Shown here one piece after another: positions 6,644 to 14,444 of a stretch of DNA of 16,243 nucleotides. The position numbers were made by a program, and so were the translations under genes. Below the pieces are notes generated by a model that did not search any database, had not been told where the DNA came from, and was given only the letters and a program-made list of their open reading frames with translations. This DNA is from Actinomycetota bacterium (GTDB lineage Bacteria > Actinomycetota > Actinomycetes > Nanopelagicales > Nanopelagicaceae), in assembly GCA_005793655.1 (NCBI GenBank), contig SXRC01000053.1, positions 1 to 16,243 on the forward strand, in the 5' to 3' direction. Numbering within the stretch: the stretch's first letter is position 1; the number at the start of each line of letters is the position of its first letter.

Positions 6644-7359
6644 CGTGATTTGTACTTTCTTGCTGACTGGGATGCTTGCGCTGCTGTTTCAAGCAATGCC
6701 TTCATTGCAATCTCAGCACCATCTGGATCTTCATCGATCACAGCATCCAAAACTGCTTGATGTTGAACAATGAAATCAGCATCCTCAACAACATGTCTGA
6801 CCATGTCATCTCGAATTTTTAGTAATGGAATAAACAACTTTCCGATTCGCTTCATCAACTCATTTTGAGTTGCAGCAAGTAACGCCTCATGGAAGGCAAT
6901 ATCTGCCTCACCAATGATTGGCGATGTTGGACCTTGATCATAAAAAGCATCTGTCATTTTCTTTAAAGCATTGGTTAGATCTGCTACATCTTTTGTACCA
7001 CGCCTCTTAGCTGCAATTCTTGCCACCCATGGTTCATAACTTGCTCTTACCTCTTCAAGATCTCTAACTAATTCAGGACTTAAGCCTGAGACCTGCAGCC
7101 ATGAGATCACATCTGGATCAAGAAGATTCCACTGCGAGCGCTCAAGCACAATCGTGCCAGTCTTAGTTCTTGCTTTAGTTAAGCCCTTATCGTGCAAAAC
7201 TTTTAAAGCCTCACGCACCACAGTGCGGCTAACTTTAAATTTCTCCTCCAATATATATGAGGTAAGAATTGTTTCAGGACTTATTTCGCCATGGACAATT
7301 TTGCTCCCAATATCATGCACAATTTGGGTTGGAAGATTACGAGCTATTTTAGTTTTCAT
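6640..7359 (-). CDS. GntR-family transcriptional regulator with FCD domain
   Basis: A 239-residue DNA-binding regulator, FadR subgroup. The winged helix-turn-helix is at about 8-72, with the recognition region VSRTVVREALKVLHDKGL (43-60) and wing TKTGTIV. The all-helical FCD ligand domain (about 95-225) has D153-x3-H157 and H200-QAVLDAV, part of the metal site that typically binds a carboxylate effector. The last His expected in AMxxH near 222 is Leu here (AMKALLE). As it lies within the operon it probably controls it, sensing a sugar-acid intermediate. Likely operators are at the out-of-window promoter or the internal promoter near 10490-10524. It sits 6 nt after the GH105 gene with a weak AGG at 5-nt spacing, and overlaps the crotonase downstream. 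Confidence 0.9.
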   Translation of the reverse strand: MKTKIARNLPTQIVHDIGSKIVHGEISPETILTSYILEEKFKVSRTVVREALKVLHDKGLTKARTKTGTIVLERSQWNLLDPDVISWLQVSGLSPELVRDLEEVRASYEPWVARIAAKRRGTKDVADLTNALKKMTDAFYDQGPTSPIIGEADIAFHEALLAATQNELMKRIGKLFIPLLKIRDDMVRHVVEDADFIVQHQAVLDAVIDEDPDGAEIAMKALLETAAQASQSARKYKSR

Positions 7360-7365
7360 ATTTGC

Positions 7366-8454
7366 CTATACCAACTCATATGTGTCATAGATAGCAAGGG
7401 CTAGTGGGCCTTGCCCCCATGGAACTGAGAAGCCACGGGGTGTAAATTCATAATGTGATTTTCTAGTTGATGCCATAACAGCTGCGGTCACATTTTGAAG
7501 TTCACCATCTTTATCAGCATCTGCAATAACTCCATTTAAAGCTTTAATCATCGCAGGCTTAACAATGTTTTGATCAACAATGCCAAGCTTTATAGCCCGG
7601 GCAAATCCTGCTGCCATAAATCCGGCAGTTGATCCCTCTTCACCAGATCGCTCACTATCAACCACACACCACCAACGACCATCCTCTCGCTGTAGTTTGA
7701 TCATTGCATAGATGAGTTTTTCGGTAGCCTCTTTAATCTTGTTATAACCTGAATGATTTTTAGGAATTTGGTGCAGCACATCAAGCATGCCAAGAAGTGC
7801 CCAACCTTGGCCTCTTCCCCAACCTTGGCCCCAAGTTCCTGGTACGCCATTTAGAAAGAAGTGATCAAAGATTCCACTCTCTAATTGCAAGGCATCTATA
7901 TATGCAATTGCTTGCTGCACGCCAATATCGGTATAGGCAGGATTATTTAATGCCTTACCAAGACCGGTAAAAAACGGTGGATCAAAATGTAAACAATCAA
8001 CACATGTTCCACCTGGTGGATTAGCTAGTAATTCAGCCTCAAACTTAGGCAGCTCCTCACCGCCATATGGTGGAATTAAACAAAGAGATTCCCAAGTATC
8101 AAAAATATCTCGGTCCTTGGTGCGTGAGCTTAAGTAACCTGCAAGAAGTACTAGTGAATCAAAGATCTCCTTGCTCTTAATCTCTTGCGCAACCTCAATC
8201 ATTGCAACACCAGGAGCGGTGCAATCTAATCGTTGAAATGGTGTTGGCCGGCTTGCCCAAGCCTTAAACCAGCCTTCAGCAAAGGCGAAGTACTTTGGAT
8301 CCTTAAGTAATTTTCCAGTAACTAAAATTCCTTCAAAGCCAGTTGAATCGCCAAAGTTCCAGGACTTGTATGGCATCTTTAATAAGCTCTTACCAACTTT
8401 TTCCAATAACTCTAGTCTTTGCTCTTTACTCGTTGCTACCTTTACATCGCTCAT
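7366..8454 (-). CDS. Glycoside hydrolase family 88/105-like unsaturated uronyl hydrolase
   Basis: A 362-residue (alpha/alpha)6-barrel protein resembling GH105 (YteR-type), which removes a 4,5-unsaturated uronic acid from the end of lyase-generated oligosaccharides by hydrating the double bond. Visible blocks: CVDCLHFDPPF with candidate catalytic Asp158, WGRGQGW (212-218), DGRWWCVVD (258-266), GEEGSTAGF (271-279), HYEF and PWGQGPLALA (345-354). There is no signal peptide, so it acts in the cytoplasm on imported material. Length is normal. It is the only glycosidase in the operon, and no polysaccharide lyase is in view. The Shine-Dalgarno is AAGGGG with 8-nt spacing, 2 nt after the upstream crotonase. 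GH88 or an uncharacterised clade remains possible. Confidence 0.85.
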   Translation of the reverse strand: MSDVKVATSKEQRLELLEKVGKSLLKMPYKSWNFGDSTGFEGILVTGKLLKDPKYFAFAEGWFKAWASRPTPFQRLDCTAPGVAMIEVAQEIKSKEIFDSLVLLAGYLSSRTKDRDIFDTWESLCLIPPYGGEELPKFEAELLANPPGGTCVDCLHFDPPFFTGLGKALNNPAYTDIGVQQAIAYIDALQLESGIFDHFFLNGVPGTWGQGWGRGQGWALLGMLDVLHQIPKNHSGYNKIKEATEKLIYAMIKLQREDGRWWCVVDSERSGEEGSTAGFMAAGFARAIKLGIVDQNIVKPAMIKALNGVIADADKDGELQNVTAAVMASTRKSHYEFTPRGFSVPWGQGPLALAIYDTYELV

Positions 8455-8456
8455 AT

Positions 8457-9248
8457 TTATCGCCCCTTAAACTGTGGTTTACGTTTTTCAGCAAATGCTC
8501 GCTGACCCTCTGCTGCATCCTCAGTTGTCATGCAGTAGCTGAAAGAGTCATTTTCATATAACAAACCAACCTCAAGTGGAATGCTTTGCGCCATGCGAAC
8601 CATATGTTTGGTCATCTGAGCTGCAATCGGTGCTTTTTCAGCAATTGATTCGGCAATTTCAATTGCTCGCTTTAATACATCCTCTCTTGGCACAATCTCT
8701 TGGATTAATCCCATTCGAAGCGCTGCATCTGCCTCAACCTTTTCACCATGCAATAAAAATAGATTTGCGTTTCCTGGTCCAACTGTGTGAGTTAACAATT
8801 GAGTTTGACCTGAGCCACCATGCCAGCCCCAACGAATCTCACCAGCTAAAAACTTTGAATCTGGTGTGCCAATTCGAATATCAGAGGCGCATGTCATCTC
8901 AAGGCCGCCGCCTACCACCCAACCGTGAACTGCTGCAACAACTGGTTTTTTAATTAACCAGATTGCCCGGGCGTAATCAAGATTTCGATCAAAGCGATTT
9001 CGATACTCCCAGTTAGTTCCATAATCGCCTAAATCTGTTAAATCACTTCCGGCACAAAATCCTTTTTCGCCTTTGCCGTAGAGGACAACCGATCTGATCT
9101 CTAAATTATTATTAATTTCATAGATGTAGGAGTTAATCTCCTCATCCATCTTCACCGTCATCGCATTTAACTTCTCTGGTCGGTTAAGTATTAGGTGTGC
9201 AGTATTGCCATGTATTTCAAGATCAACTGATCCACTTAGTTGAGTCAT
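8457..9248 (-). CDS. Crotonase-superfamily enoyl-CoA hydratase-like enzyme (paralog 2)
   Basis: A 263-residue soluble crotonase. LNRPEKLNAM (21-30) and GFCAGSD (63-69) form the first half of the oxyanion hole. GGGLE with Glu117 and FLAGE with Glu137 keep the 20-residue spacing of the two hydratase glutamates. As in its paralog, the following loop is GWHGGSG (141-147) rather than the usual PGxGG. It ends TTEDAAEGQRAFAEKRKPQFKGR. It lies 2 nt after the CoA-transferase, with AAAGGAG at 8-nt spacing in the end of that gene, so the two are surely co-expressed. The likely role is to hydrate, dehydrate or isomerise the CoA ester made by the transferase. Compared with paralog 1 it carries a 3-residue insertion (RNL) near 88-90. 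Confidence 0.9.
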   Translation of the reverse strand: MTQLSGSVDLEIHGNTAHLILNRPEKLNAMTVKMDEEINSYIYEINNNLEIRSVVLYGKGEKGFCAGSDLTDLGDYGTNWEYRNRFDRNLDYARAIWLIKKPVVAAVHGWVVGGGLEMTCASDIRIGTPDSKFLAGEIRWGWHGGSGQTQLLTHTVGPGNANLFLLHGEKVEADAALRMGLIQEIVPREDVLKRAIEIAESIAEKAPIAAQMTKHMVRMAQSIPLEVGLLYENDSFSYCMTTEDAAEGQRAFAEKRKPQFKGR

Positions 9249-9250
9249 TT

Positions 9251-10483
9251 TTATTGCTCCTTTGTTTTAGATACTGCACCGGCATTTACTAATTCATTGA
9301 TTTTTCCATCAGAAAATCCAAGCAATCCCTGCAAAATCTCTTGAGTGTGCTCACCTAAGGCAGGTGCTCCTCTTCGAATTGTTGGTGGAGTTTGATCCAT
9401 TCGAATTGGCGGTCTTACTGTTTTAGCACTTGTGCCCCTAAATTGAGGTTGCTCCACAATATAATTAGTTTCTTTAATATGTTTGTCATTTACTAGATCT
9501 TTGTAGTTATAAACCGGTCCACACCAAGCCCCTGCCTCATCACAGATCTTTATCCACTCTTCTGTGGTTTTATCTAGGAAGCGGTGTCTAATCTTCTTAT
9601 AAACCTCATTGCGATGCTTATGACCATCGTTATAGTGAACCAAAGTCTTTAGCCAATCATCATTTAAAATTTCACCCAGGATTGGTAGTGGCACCATTGC
9701 AAAGGTTAACCAAGCATCCTTAGTTTTATAAACACCATATGGTGCAGGAATTGATCCATGGGCAGATCTCTCTTCCATTCGACGTGGCATAGGGCCAGCA
9801 TTTAAGAAAGTTACCAACTCTTGTAATTGGCAATCCATAACCACAGACAACATATCAACCTCAACATGTTGACCAACTCCAGTGTGATGGCGAGATTCAA
9901 CCGCTGCAAGAATTCCAATCACAGCTTGATAACCTGTCATTACATCTGCACCCCAAAGTGCACTAGGTGTTGGGTCATCACCGGATGCACCAACACTAAA
10001 CATTGATCCGCTATATCCCTGAACAACTAAATCTTGACCTGGACGATCTCGATATGGACCAAATGAACCATAACCTGAGATGGAGCAGTAAATAATTCTT
10101 GGATTTATCTTCTTTAGATCCTCATAACCAATTCCAAGGCGATCAGCTGTTCCATATCTAAAGTTTTGCAAGAAGACATCTGATTTTTTAACCAACTCAT
10201 AAATTACCTCTTTGCCACCTGCACTCTTTAAATCAATTGCAAGTGATCTTTTGTTTCGGTTAACCGCTAAGAAGGTTGTCATCTCGCCATTACTCATCTG
10301 ATCTTCAAAACCACGAGTGCGGTTAAACTCACCATTTGTTGGTGGCTCAACCTTTATGACATCAGCACCTAAATCACCCAATCTGGTGCCAGCAATTGGG
10401 CCAGCTAACATTTGGGTTGCATCAATTACCCTTAAACTTGAAAGGGCTCCTTTTGAATCATCTGCTTTTTTTGAAGTATCCAT
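9251..10483 (-). CDS. Class III CoA-transferase (CaiB/BaiF/formyl-CoA transferase family)
   Basis: A 410-residue cytoplasmic enzyme that moves CoA between carboxylic acids. The N-terminus (about 15-75) has the family blocks LRVIDATQMLAGPIAGTRLGDLGADVIKVEPP and FLAVNRNKRSLAIDLK. Asp180 in WGADVMTG aligns with the catalytic Asp that forms the acyl-aspartyl anhydride. GxGQHVEVDM (about 203-212) and the C-terminal GAPALGEHTQEIL are also typical. Length is normal. It is presumed to activate a carboxylate, perhaps a sugar-derived acid or a released acyl group, for the crotonases just downstream. Racemases and dehydratase-linked enzymes share this fold, so acceptor and donor cannot be told. No Shine-Dalgarno precedes the ATG; instead a promoter-like element ends 6 nt upstream. 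Confidence 0.92.
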   Translation of the reverse strand: MDTSKKADDSKGALSSLRVIDATQMLAGPIAGTRLGDLGADVIKVEPPTNGEFNRTRGFEDQMSNGEMTTFLAVNRNKRSLAIDLKSAGGKEVIYELVKKSDVFLQNFRYGTADRLGIGYEDLKKINPRIIYCSISGYGSFGPYRDRPGQDLVVQGYSGSMFSVGASGDDPTPSALWGADVMTGYQAVIGILAAVESRHHTGVGQHVEVDMLSVVMDCQLQELVTFLNAGPMPRRMEERSAHGSIPAPYGVYKTKDAWLTFAMVPLPILGEILNDDWLKTLVHYNDGHKHRNEVYKKIRHRFLDKTTEEWIKICDEAGAWCGPVYNYKDLVNDKHIKETNYIVEQPQFRGTSAKTVRPPIRMDQTPPTIRRGAPALGEHTQEILQGLLGFSDGKINELVNAGAVSKTKEQ

Positions 10484-10489
10484 GAAAAG

Positions 10490-10518
10490 ATACTTTCGTA
10501 TGAAGAATAGGGTGTCAA
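10490..10518 (-). promoter_or_regulatory. Probable internal promoter before the CoA-transferase gene
   Basis: On the minus strand a perfect -35 TTGACA (10513-10518) is followed by a 17-bp spacer and AAGTAT (10490-10495), then 6 nt and the ATG at 10483, the same box-to-start distance as the leaderless promoters elsewhere here. The -10 box is weak (3 of 6). It lies in a 75-nt gap, one of the two largest in the operon, and the downstream gene lacks a Shine-Dalgarno. Confidence 0.5.
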
Positions 10519-10524
10519 GCCCTA
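10490..10524. promoter_or_regulatory. Two short dyads overlapping the internal promoter; candidate operator
   Basis: TAGGG (10508-10512) and CCCTA (10520-10524) are inverted around 7 nt that contain the -35 box. ATAC (10490-10493) and GTAT (10498-10501) are inverted around 4 nt over the -10 box. Either could bind the GntR regulator, but the arms are short and could be chance. Confidence 0.3.
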
Positions 10525-10558
10525 AATCCCATCAATTTCTTAATAAAGCAGCTGCTCT

Positions 10559-11317
10559 TTAAGCAAAACGAGCGTGTAGACCACCATCAACAATCCAGTC
10601 AGCTCCATTTACAAAGGACGCATCATCAGAGAGCAGGAATGAGACCACCTTTGCAATCTCAGATGGTTGAGCCATTCTGCCCATTACCTGAACAGCTAAA
10701 GATTCAGCTCGCTTTTCTGGAAGTTGAGTAAACCACTTCTCCAAAATATCAGTCAGTGTGTAACCAGGAGAGACTGCATTTGTTCTAATGTTATGAATTC
10801 CCTCATCCAATGCAAGATTGTGTGTTAATCCAATAACTCCTGCTTTAGCTGCTGCATAGGGAAAGTATTTTGGATAACTCATTCGGGCATGGATAGATGC
10901 GATATTAACGATTGAACCCTTTTTAGCTTTACGCATTGCTGGTAGAACCAACTTTGCAGTGTGCCAAACGCTCTTCAAATCCACATTCATAAACCTATTC
11001 CACTCAGCATCTGTCATCTGAACAGGATCAGCATTTGAATTAACGCCAGCATTATTTACTGCGCCATTAATATCGCCAAACTTCGCCACAATTGCTTTGT
11101 GAGCTTTCTCTAATGATTCAAATTGACCAACATCAGCCTCATGAAACATCGCTTGGAAACCTTTTGAATTTAACTCTGCCTCATAAGCCTTGCCGCCTTC
11201 AACATTGATATCACAGAAGGAGACCTTGGCGCCCTCTTGCGCCGCATCTAAAACAATGGCAGCACCAATACCTGCTGCGCCACCAGTTACAAATATATGT
11301 TGACCCTTTAGTTTCAT
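10559..11317 (-). CDS. Short-chain dehydrogenase/reductase (NAD-type)
   Basis: A 252-residue classical SDR. TGGAAGIG (11-18) is the nucleotide loop; Asp36 at the end of the second strand (SFCDIN) favours NAD over NADP. NNAG is at 88-91, and the catalytic set is Ser141, Tyr154 and Lys158 (YAAAK). PGYTLTD follows, and the C-terminus is DWIVDGGLHARFA. The start is placed at 11317: AAGGAG lies 9 nt upstream and the protein then begins directly before the first Rossmann strand. A longer frame opening at 11374 would run into the dehydratase gene. It likely oxidises an aldose to its lactone or a hydroxy/keto-deoxy acid in the imported-sugar route. Substrate unknown. Confidence 0.9.
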   Translation of the reverse strand: MKLKGQHIFVTGGAAGIGAAIVLDAAQEGAKVSFCDINVEGGKAYEAELNSKGFQAMFHEADVGQFESLEKAHKAIVAKFGDINGAVNNAGVNSNADPVQMTDAEWNRFMNVDLKSVWHTAKLVLPAMRKAKKGSIVNIASIHARMSYPKYFPYAAAKAGVIGLTHNLALDEGIHNIRTNAVSPGYTLTDILEKWFTQLPEKRAESLAVQVMGRMAQPSEIAKVVSFLLSDDASFVNGADWIVDGGLHARFA

Positions 11318-11337
11318 TTTTTTGATCTCCTTTTTCT

Positions 11338-12501
11338 TTACCAGTCGGCTACTGAGCCGTCTGAGTGGAACCATTGCACTGGCGCTCCGCCAGTAAATGG
11401 ATGTTTAAGCGCCTCTTTCTCATCTATCTCCACACCAATACCAGCTTTTTCAGGTGGATAGATATATCCATCCTTAATATCTGGTACGCCATGGAAAACC
11501 TCATTTCGCCAACTTACATCTGATCTCATCACCTCTTGAATTAAGAAGTTTGGTGTTGTTAACCCTAAGTGCACATTAACCATCGTTGCAATAGGTCCAA
11601 GTGGATTATGCGGTGCCATCGAGACGCCATAGCTTTCACAAAGTGCTGAAATTCTTCTTATTTCAGTAATACCTCCAGCATGACAAACATCGGGTTGGGC
11701 CACATCAATTAACCCTGCTTGTAAATATGGCAAAAACTCGGTGCGATGTAGCCAGCGCTCACCGGCAGCAATTGGCACATTAATTCCAGCCCTTGCCACC
11801 TTTAGAGATTCAATCTGATCAGGTGGGACAACCTCTTCTAAGAACAATGGTTTAAATGGTTCTAAAACCTTTGCATACTTAATTGCCATTGCTGCGCTGG
11901 TGCGACCATGAAAATCAATCATGATATCTATATCTGGGCCAGCAGCCTTTCGAGCTGACTCCATCAAATCATGCGCATGCTTTAGTTTTTCTTCTTCACC
12001 AAGTGGGGCACTTTGTGGCACAGCCAATATTTTTACAGCAGTAAATCCATCTTTAACACTTTGTTTCATTTTCTCTGAGAAAGATGAAACAGTGTCAGAG
12101 TTATAAACTGCGTCAGAGCTTCCACCACCTAGGTGGTCATACATTCTGATTCGATCTCGAGCCAAGCCACCTAGTAATCGCCAAAGTGGCACATTTAAAT
12201 CCTTTGCAGAAATATCCCAAAGTGCTTGATCAATTCCGCTAAGTGCTGACATCATCGTCACGCCACCTTTAAAGAATGGATGGCGATACATAATCTGCCA
12301 ATTTCTTTCAATATCTCTTGGATCTCGGCCAATTAATGTTGGTGCTAAATCCTCAACTGCGCCAACTACTGCCCGTGCTTGATACTCAACAGTTGCCTCA
12401 CCAATACCAATTAAGCCAGGTACATCGGTATATACCTGCACTACAACCCAGTTGCGCATCTTGGCATTTACAACCAAGGTTGTAATTTTGGTAATTTTCA
12501 T
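11338..12501 (-). CDS. Mandelate racemase/enolase-superfamily sugar-acid dehydratase (DgoD-like)
   Basis: A 387-residue enzyme resembling D-galactonate dehydratase, which removes water from an aldonic acid to give a 2-keto-3-deoxy acid. It has an N-terminal capping domain (about 1-125) and a barrel (about 130-350). Mg ligands are Asp196 (IDFHGR), Glu222 (LEE) and Glu248 (GER); the spacings of 26 and 26 match DgoD, as do the bases His198 and His298 (APHNPLGPIA). The C-terminal HSDGSVADW also resembles DgoD. The loop after Glu222 is EEVVPPDQ rather than EEP, so the substrate may differ: galactonate, another hexonate, a 6-deoxyaldonate or a pentonate. A Shine-Dalgarno AAGGAG lies 4 nt from the ATG, 8 nt after the aldolase gene. 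Confidence 0.9.
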   Translation of the reverse strand: MKITKITTLVVNAKMRNWVVVQVYTDVPGLIGIGEATVEYQARAVVGAVEDLAPTLIGRDPRDIERNWQIMYRHPFFKGGVTMMSALSGIDQALWDISAKDLNVPLWRLLGGLARDRIRMYDHLGGGSSDAVYNSDTVSSFSEKMKQSVKDGFTAVKILAVPQSAPLGEEEKLKHAHDLMESARKAAGPDIDIMIDFHGRTSAAMAIKYAKVLEPFKPLFLEEVVPPDQIESLKVARAGINVPIAAGERWLHRTEFLPYLQAGLIDVAQPDVCHAGGITEIRRISALCESYGVSMAPHNPLGPIATMVNVHLGLTTPNFLIQEVMRSDVSWRNEVFHGVPDIKDGYIYPPEKAGIGVEIDEKEALKHPFTGGAPVQWFHSDGSVADW

Positions 12502-12509
12502 TTCACTCC

Positions 12510-13415
12510 TTAGATGCTTAGTGCAGATAGGTTATCTGCTAAATCAATTAATACCTTGGCTTGATCTTTAACCTTTTGAGATACTTCAACTGTTGGTGCC
12601 CGGCAGTAATCACTTTCAATAATCCCTCGAGCAGCTAATACATATTTCTCAGCTGCAACCAACTCCTCAACAGTTGCAATCCACTCAGTAATTGTTGGTA
12701 AAAACTTACCTAATCTCGATTCAAACTCGACTAGATCATTACTTAGTAATGCCTGCTCTGCCCAAAGGTATAGATCAGTCAGACTGCATCCTGGTTGAAT
12801 TCCCTTAGCCCCTGCTTGTGCACCAGATTTCCAATGAATACCACCCCAGCCAATTAAGGTTTCAACCTTATTGCTACTTAACTCAGTAACACGCTTAATG
12901 GATTCATCTGGTGGGTTTGCCTCGCACTTAATCATCTTCAAATTACTAAATTTGTTACTCATCCCAACAAGATCGCCAACATCATTGACTCCCCCACCTT
13001 GTGGCAGGTGCTGCACAATCACTGGCAATTTAACGCTAGAGAGTATTGATGAGATGTGGTGGTTTATCTGGGCAGTTGTTGGGTTAAAAAAAGTAGGTGG
13101 CAATATGTTTATGAAATCAACACCCATTTTTTCATAATCTTTAGCCCGCTTAACCGCAAGCTCTGCTGAATGATCCGCCACACTGGCAATTACCTTCATG
13201 CCAGAGTCAGATCTTTGGGTTAATAAAATCTCTAATAATTTATAACGTTCATCATCTGATAATTTGATATTTTCACTTGCCACCCCAAAAAACAAAACTG
13301 ATTTTGTGCCAAGGGAGGTAATCCAACTGACTAGGCTTTTGAAGCTTTGGTAATCAACCTCACCGCTTTTATGAAATGGAACAGATAAAACCGGGCAAAC
13401 TCCTTGAATGTTCAC
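12510..13415 (-). CDS. DHDPS/N-acetylneuraminate-lyase-family aldolase (divergent active site)
   Basis: A 301-residue TIM-barrel class I aldolase or dehydratase. The Schiff-base Lys163 is in LKMIKCEANPP, and the FINILPPTFF block is typical. In sugar-acid operons such proteins cleave 2-keto-3-deoxy acids to pyruvate and an aldehyde, or dehydrate/decarboxylate them. The pyruvate-binding loop, usually GTTGE, is GVASE (44-48), and the usual catalytic Tyr of YNxP is Gln135 (VQHLP). Both positions matter in known members, so the reaction may be unusual. It starts at GTG with AAGGA at about 8-nt spacing, between the permease and dehydratase genes. I prefer aldolase for the dehydratase product; true dihydrodipicolinate synthase is unlikely from residues and context. 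Confidence 0.85.
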   Translation of the reverse strand: MNIQGVCPVLSVPFHKSGEVDYQSFKSLVSWITSLGTKSVLFFGVASENIKLSDDERYKLLEILLTQRSDSGMKVIASVADHSAELAVKRAKDYEKMGVDFINILPPTFFNPTTAQINHHISSILSSVKLPVIVQHLPQGGGVNDVGDLVGMSNKFSNLKMIKCEANPPDESIKRVTELSSNKVETLIGWGGIHWKSGAQAGAKGIQPGCSLTDLYLWAEQALLSNDLVEFESRLGKFLPTITEWIATVEELVAAEKYVLAARGIIESDYCRAPTVEVSQKVKDQAKVLIDLADNLSALSI

Positions 13416-13432
13416 CCGGCTATCCTTAATTA

Positions 13433-14437
13433 TTAGCGCTTAATTCTCTTTGAAATAACCGCCTGCATAATCACTGACAAGATGATTACAAGGCCAAAGA
13501 AAACCTGAGTAAAGAATGCGTTGATGCCTGAAGCAACAATTCCAGCATTGATAGCTCCAATAATAAATGAGCCAACAAATGTTCCAGTTACAGTTCCAAC
13601 ACCACCAAATACCGATGTTCCGCCTAGGAATACTGCTGCGATTGAGTTCATCAATAATCCTTCTCCCAATGTTGGCCAGAAGTAAGAAACTTCAAAGGAG
13701 GCAACAAGACCTGCAAATGCTGCGAAGAAGCCCATGATCGCAAAAGTTCTTCGCTTAACTCGGTTCACATTCACACCCATTAACTGAGCAGAGGTTTTGT
13801 TATCACCAGTTAAGAAAACATGTGCTCCAAATTGAGTTCTATTTAATATAAACCATAGAACTAGTGTTGCCAGAATTGTCCACCAGAATTGATTTGCAAT
13901 TCCGAAGAAAGATCTGCCGACTAAGAGATTAGCAACTCCTAACAGCTTGTCATCAGTTAATCCGACTCCTGAACCATTCATCCAAGCTAATTCAATTCCA
14001 CGGAATAAAAAACTTGTACCGATGGTGATAACCAAAGATGGAATACCAAACCAGGTTACAAGCCAGCCATTGAAATATCCACAAAGAGTTCCCACTACTA
14101 ATGCTGCAATGAATCCAACCCAGATATTTCCAGTTCCAGAATAGATCTTGGCAAAGGTTGCAGTTGCAAGTGCCATGACCGCTGGAAATGAAAGATCAAT
14201 TTCACCAGTAATGACAATTAAAGTTAATGGAATCGCCATTAATGCAAATAGCGGGGTACTGGAGGCAAAAGCAAGGTAGATATCTTTTGAAGTAAATGCT
14301 TCAGATGCTGTGACTACGAAAATCAGCCACATGAAGATACCTACTGACCAAATTCCAAATTGCATACCGAATCTGCGCCAAAATGATGGCGGACGAGCTG
14401 CGTTATTTTTAACCTTTGAATCTTTATTTTCGCTCAT
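13433..14437 (-). CDS. Ribose-type sugar ABC transporter permease
   Basis: A 334-residue inner-membrane permease of the RbsC/AraH (CUT2) family with about nine to ten membrane segments after a charged cytoplasmic N-terminus (1-22). Family motifs: ITGEIDLS (76-83, compare LTGGIDLS), FGIPSLVITIGTSFLFRG, FLTGDN followed by GVNVNRVKRR (208-230, the loop that meets the ATPase), and LGGTSVFGGVGTVTGTFVGS (271-290). It lies 7 nt after the ATPase gene with AAGGAG at 10-nt spacing. It would form a homodimer with the ATPase to import the substrate of the pathway. CUT2 permeases carry monosaccharides, polyols and some other small molecules; the substrate is unknown. Confidence 0.93.
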   Translation of the reverse strand: MSENKDSKVKNNAARPPSFWRRFGMQFGIWSVGIFMWLIFVVTASEAFTSKDIYLAFASSTPLFALMAIPLTLIVITGEIDLSFPAVMALATATFAKIYSGTGNIWVGFIAALVVGTLCGYFNGWLVTWFGIPSLVITIGTSFLFRGIELAWMNGSGVGLTDDKLLGVANLLVGRSFFGIANQFWWTILATLVLWFILNRTQFGAHVFLTGDNKTSAQLMGVNVNRVKRRTFAIMGFFAAFAGLVASFEVSYFWPTLGEGLLMNSIAAVFLGGTSVFGGVGTVTGTFVGSFIIGAINAGIVASGINAFFTQVFFGLVIILSVIMQAVISKRIKR

Positions 14438-14444
14438 AATCGCA

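Noticed and set aside
7340..7359. Leaderless promoter directly before the GntR gene
   Set aside because: The hexamer at the required distance does not fit TANNNT, and the 6-nt gap with a weak AGG fits an operon-internal start.
9251..10483. Naming the CoA-transferase and crotonases caiB/caiD (carnitine metabolism)
   Set aside because: Fold-level similarity only; no carnitine transporter, ligase or dehydrogenase is present and the neighbours are sugar-acid enzymes.
10547..10556. Palindrome AGCAGCTGCT near the end of the SDR gene
   Set aside because: It has no loop and no U-tract, partly covers the region just before the SDR stop, and a 10-bp palindrome is not rare enough to claim a terminator or operator.
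11317..11374. Longer N-terminus for the SDR starting at 11374
   Set aside because: It would overlap the end of the dehydratase gene and add a basic tail with no family support; the ATG at 11317 has a Shine-Dalgarno and lies right before the Rossmann fold.
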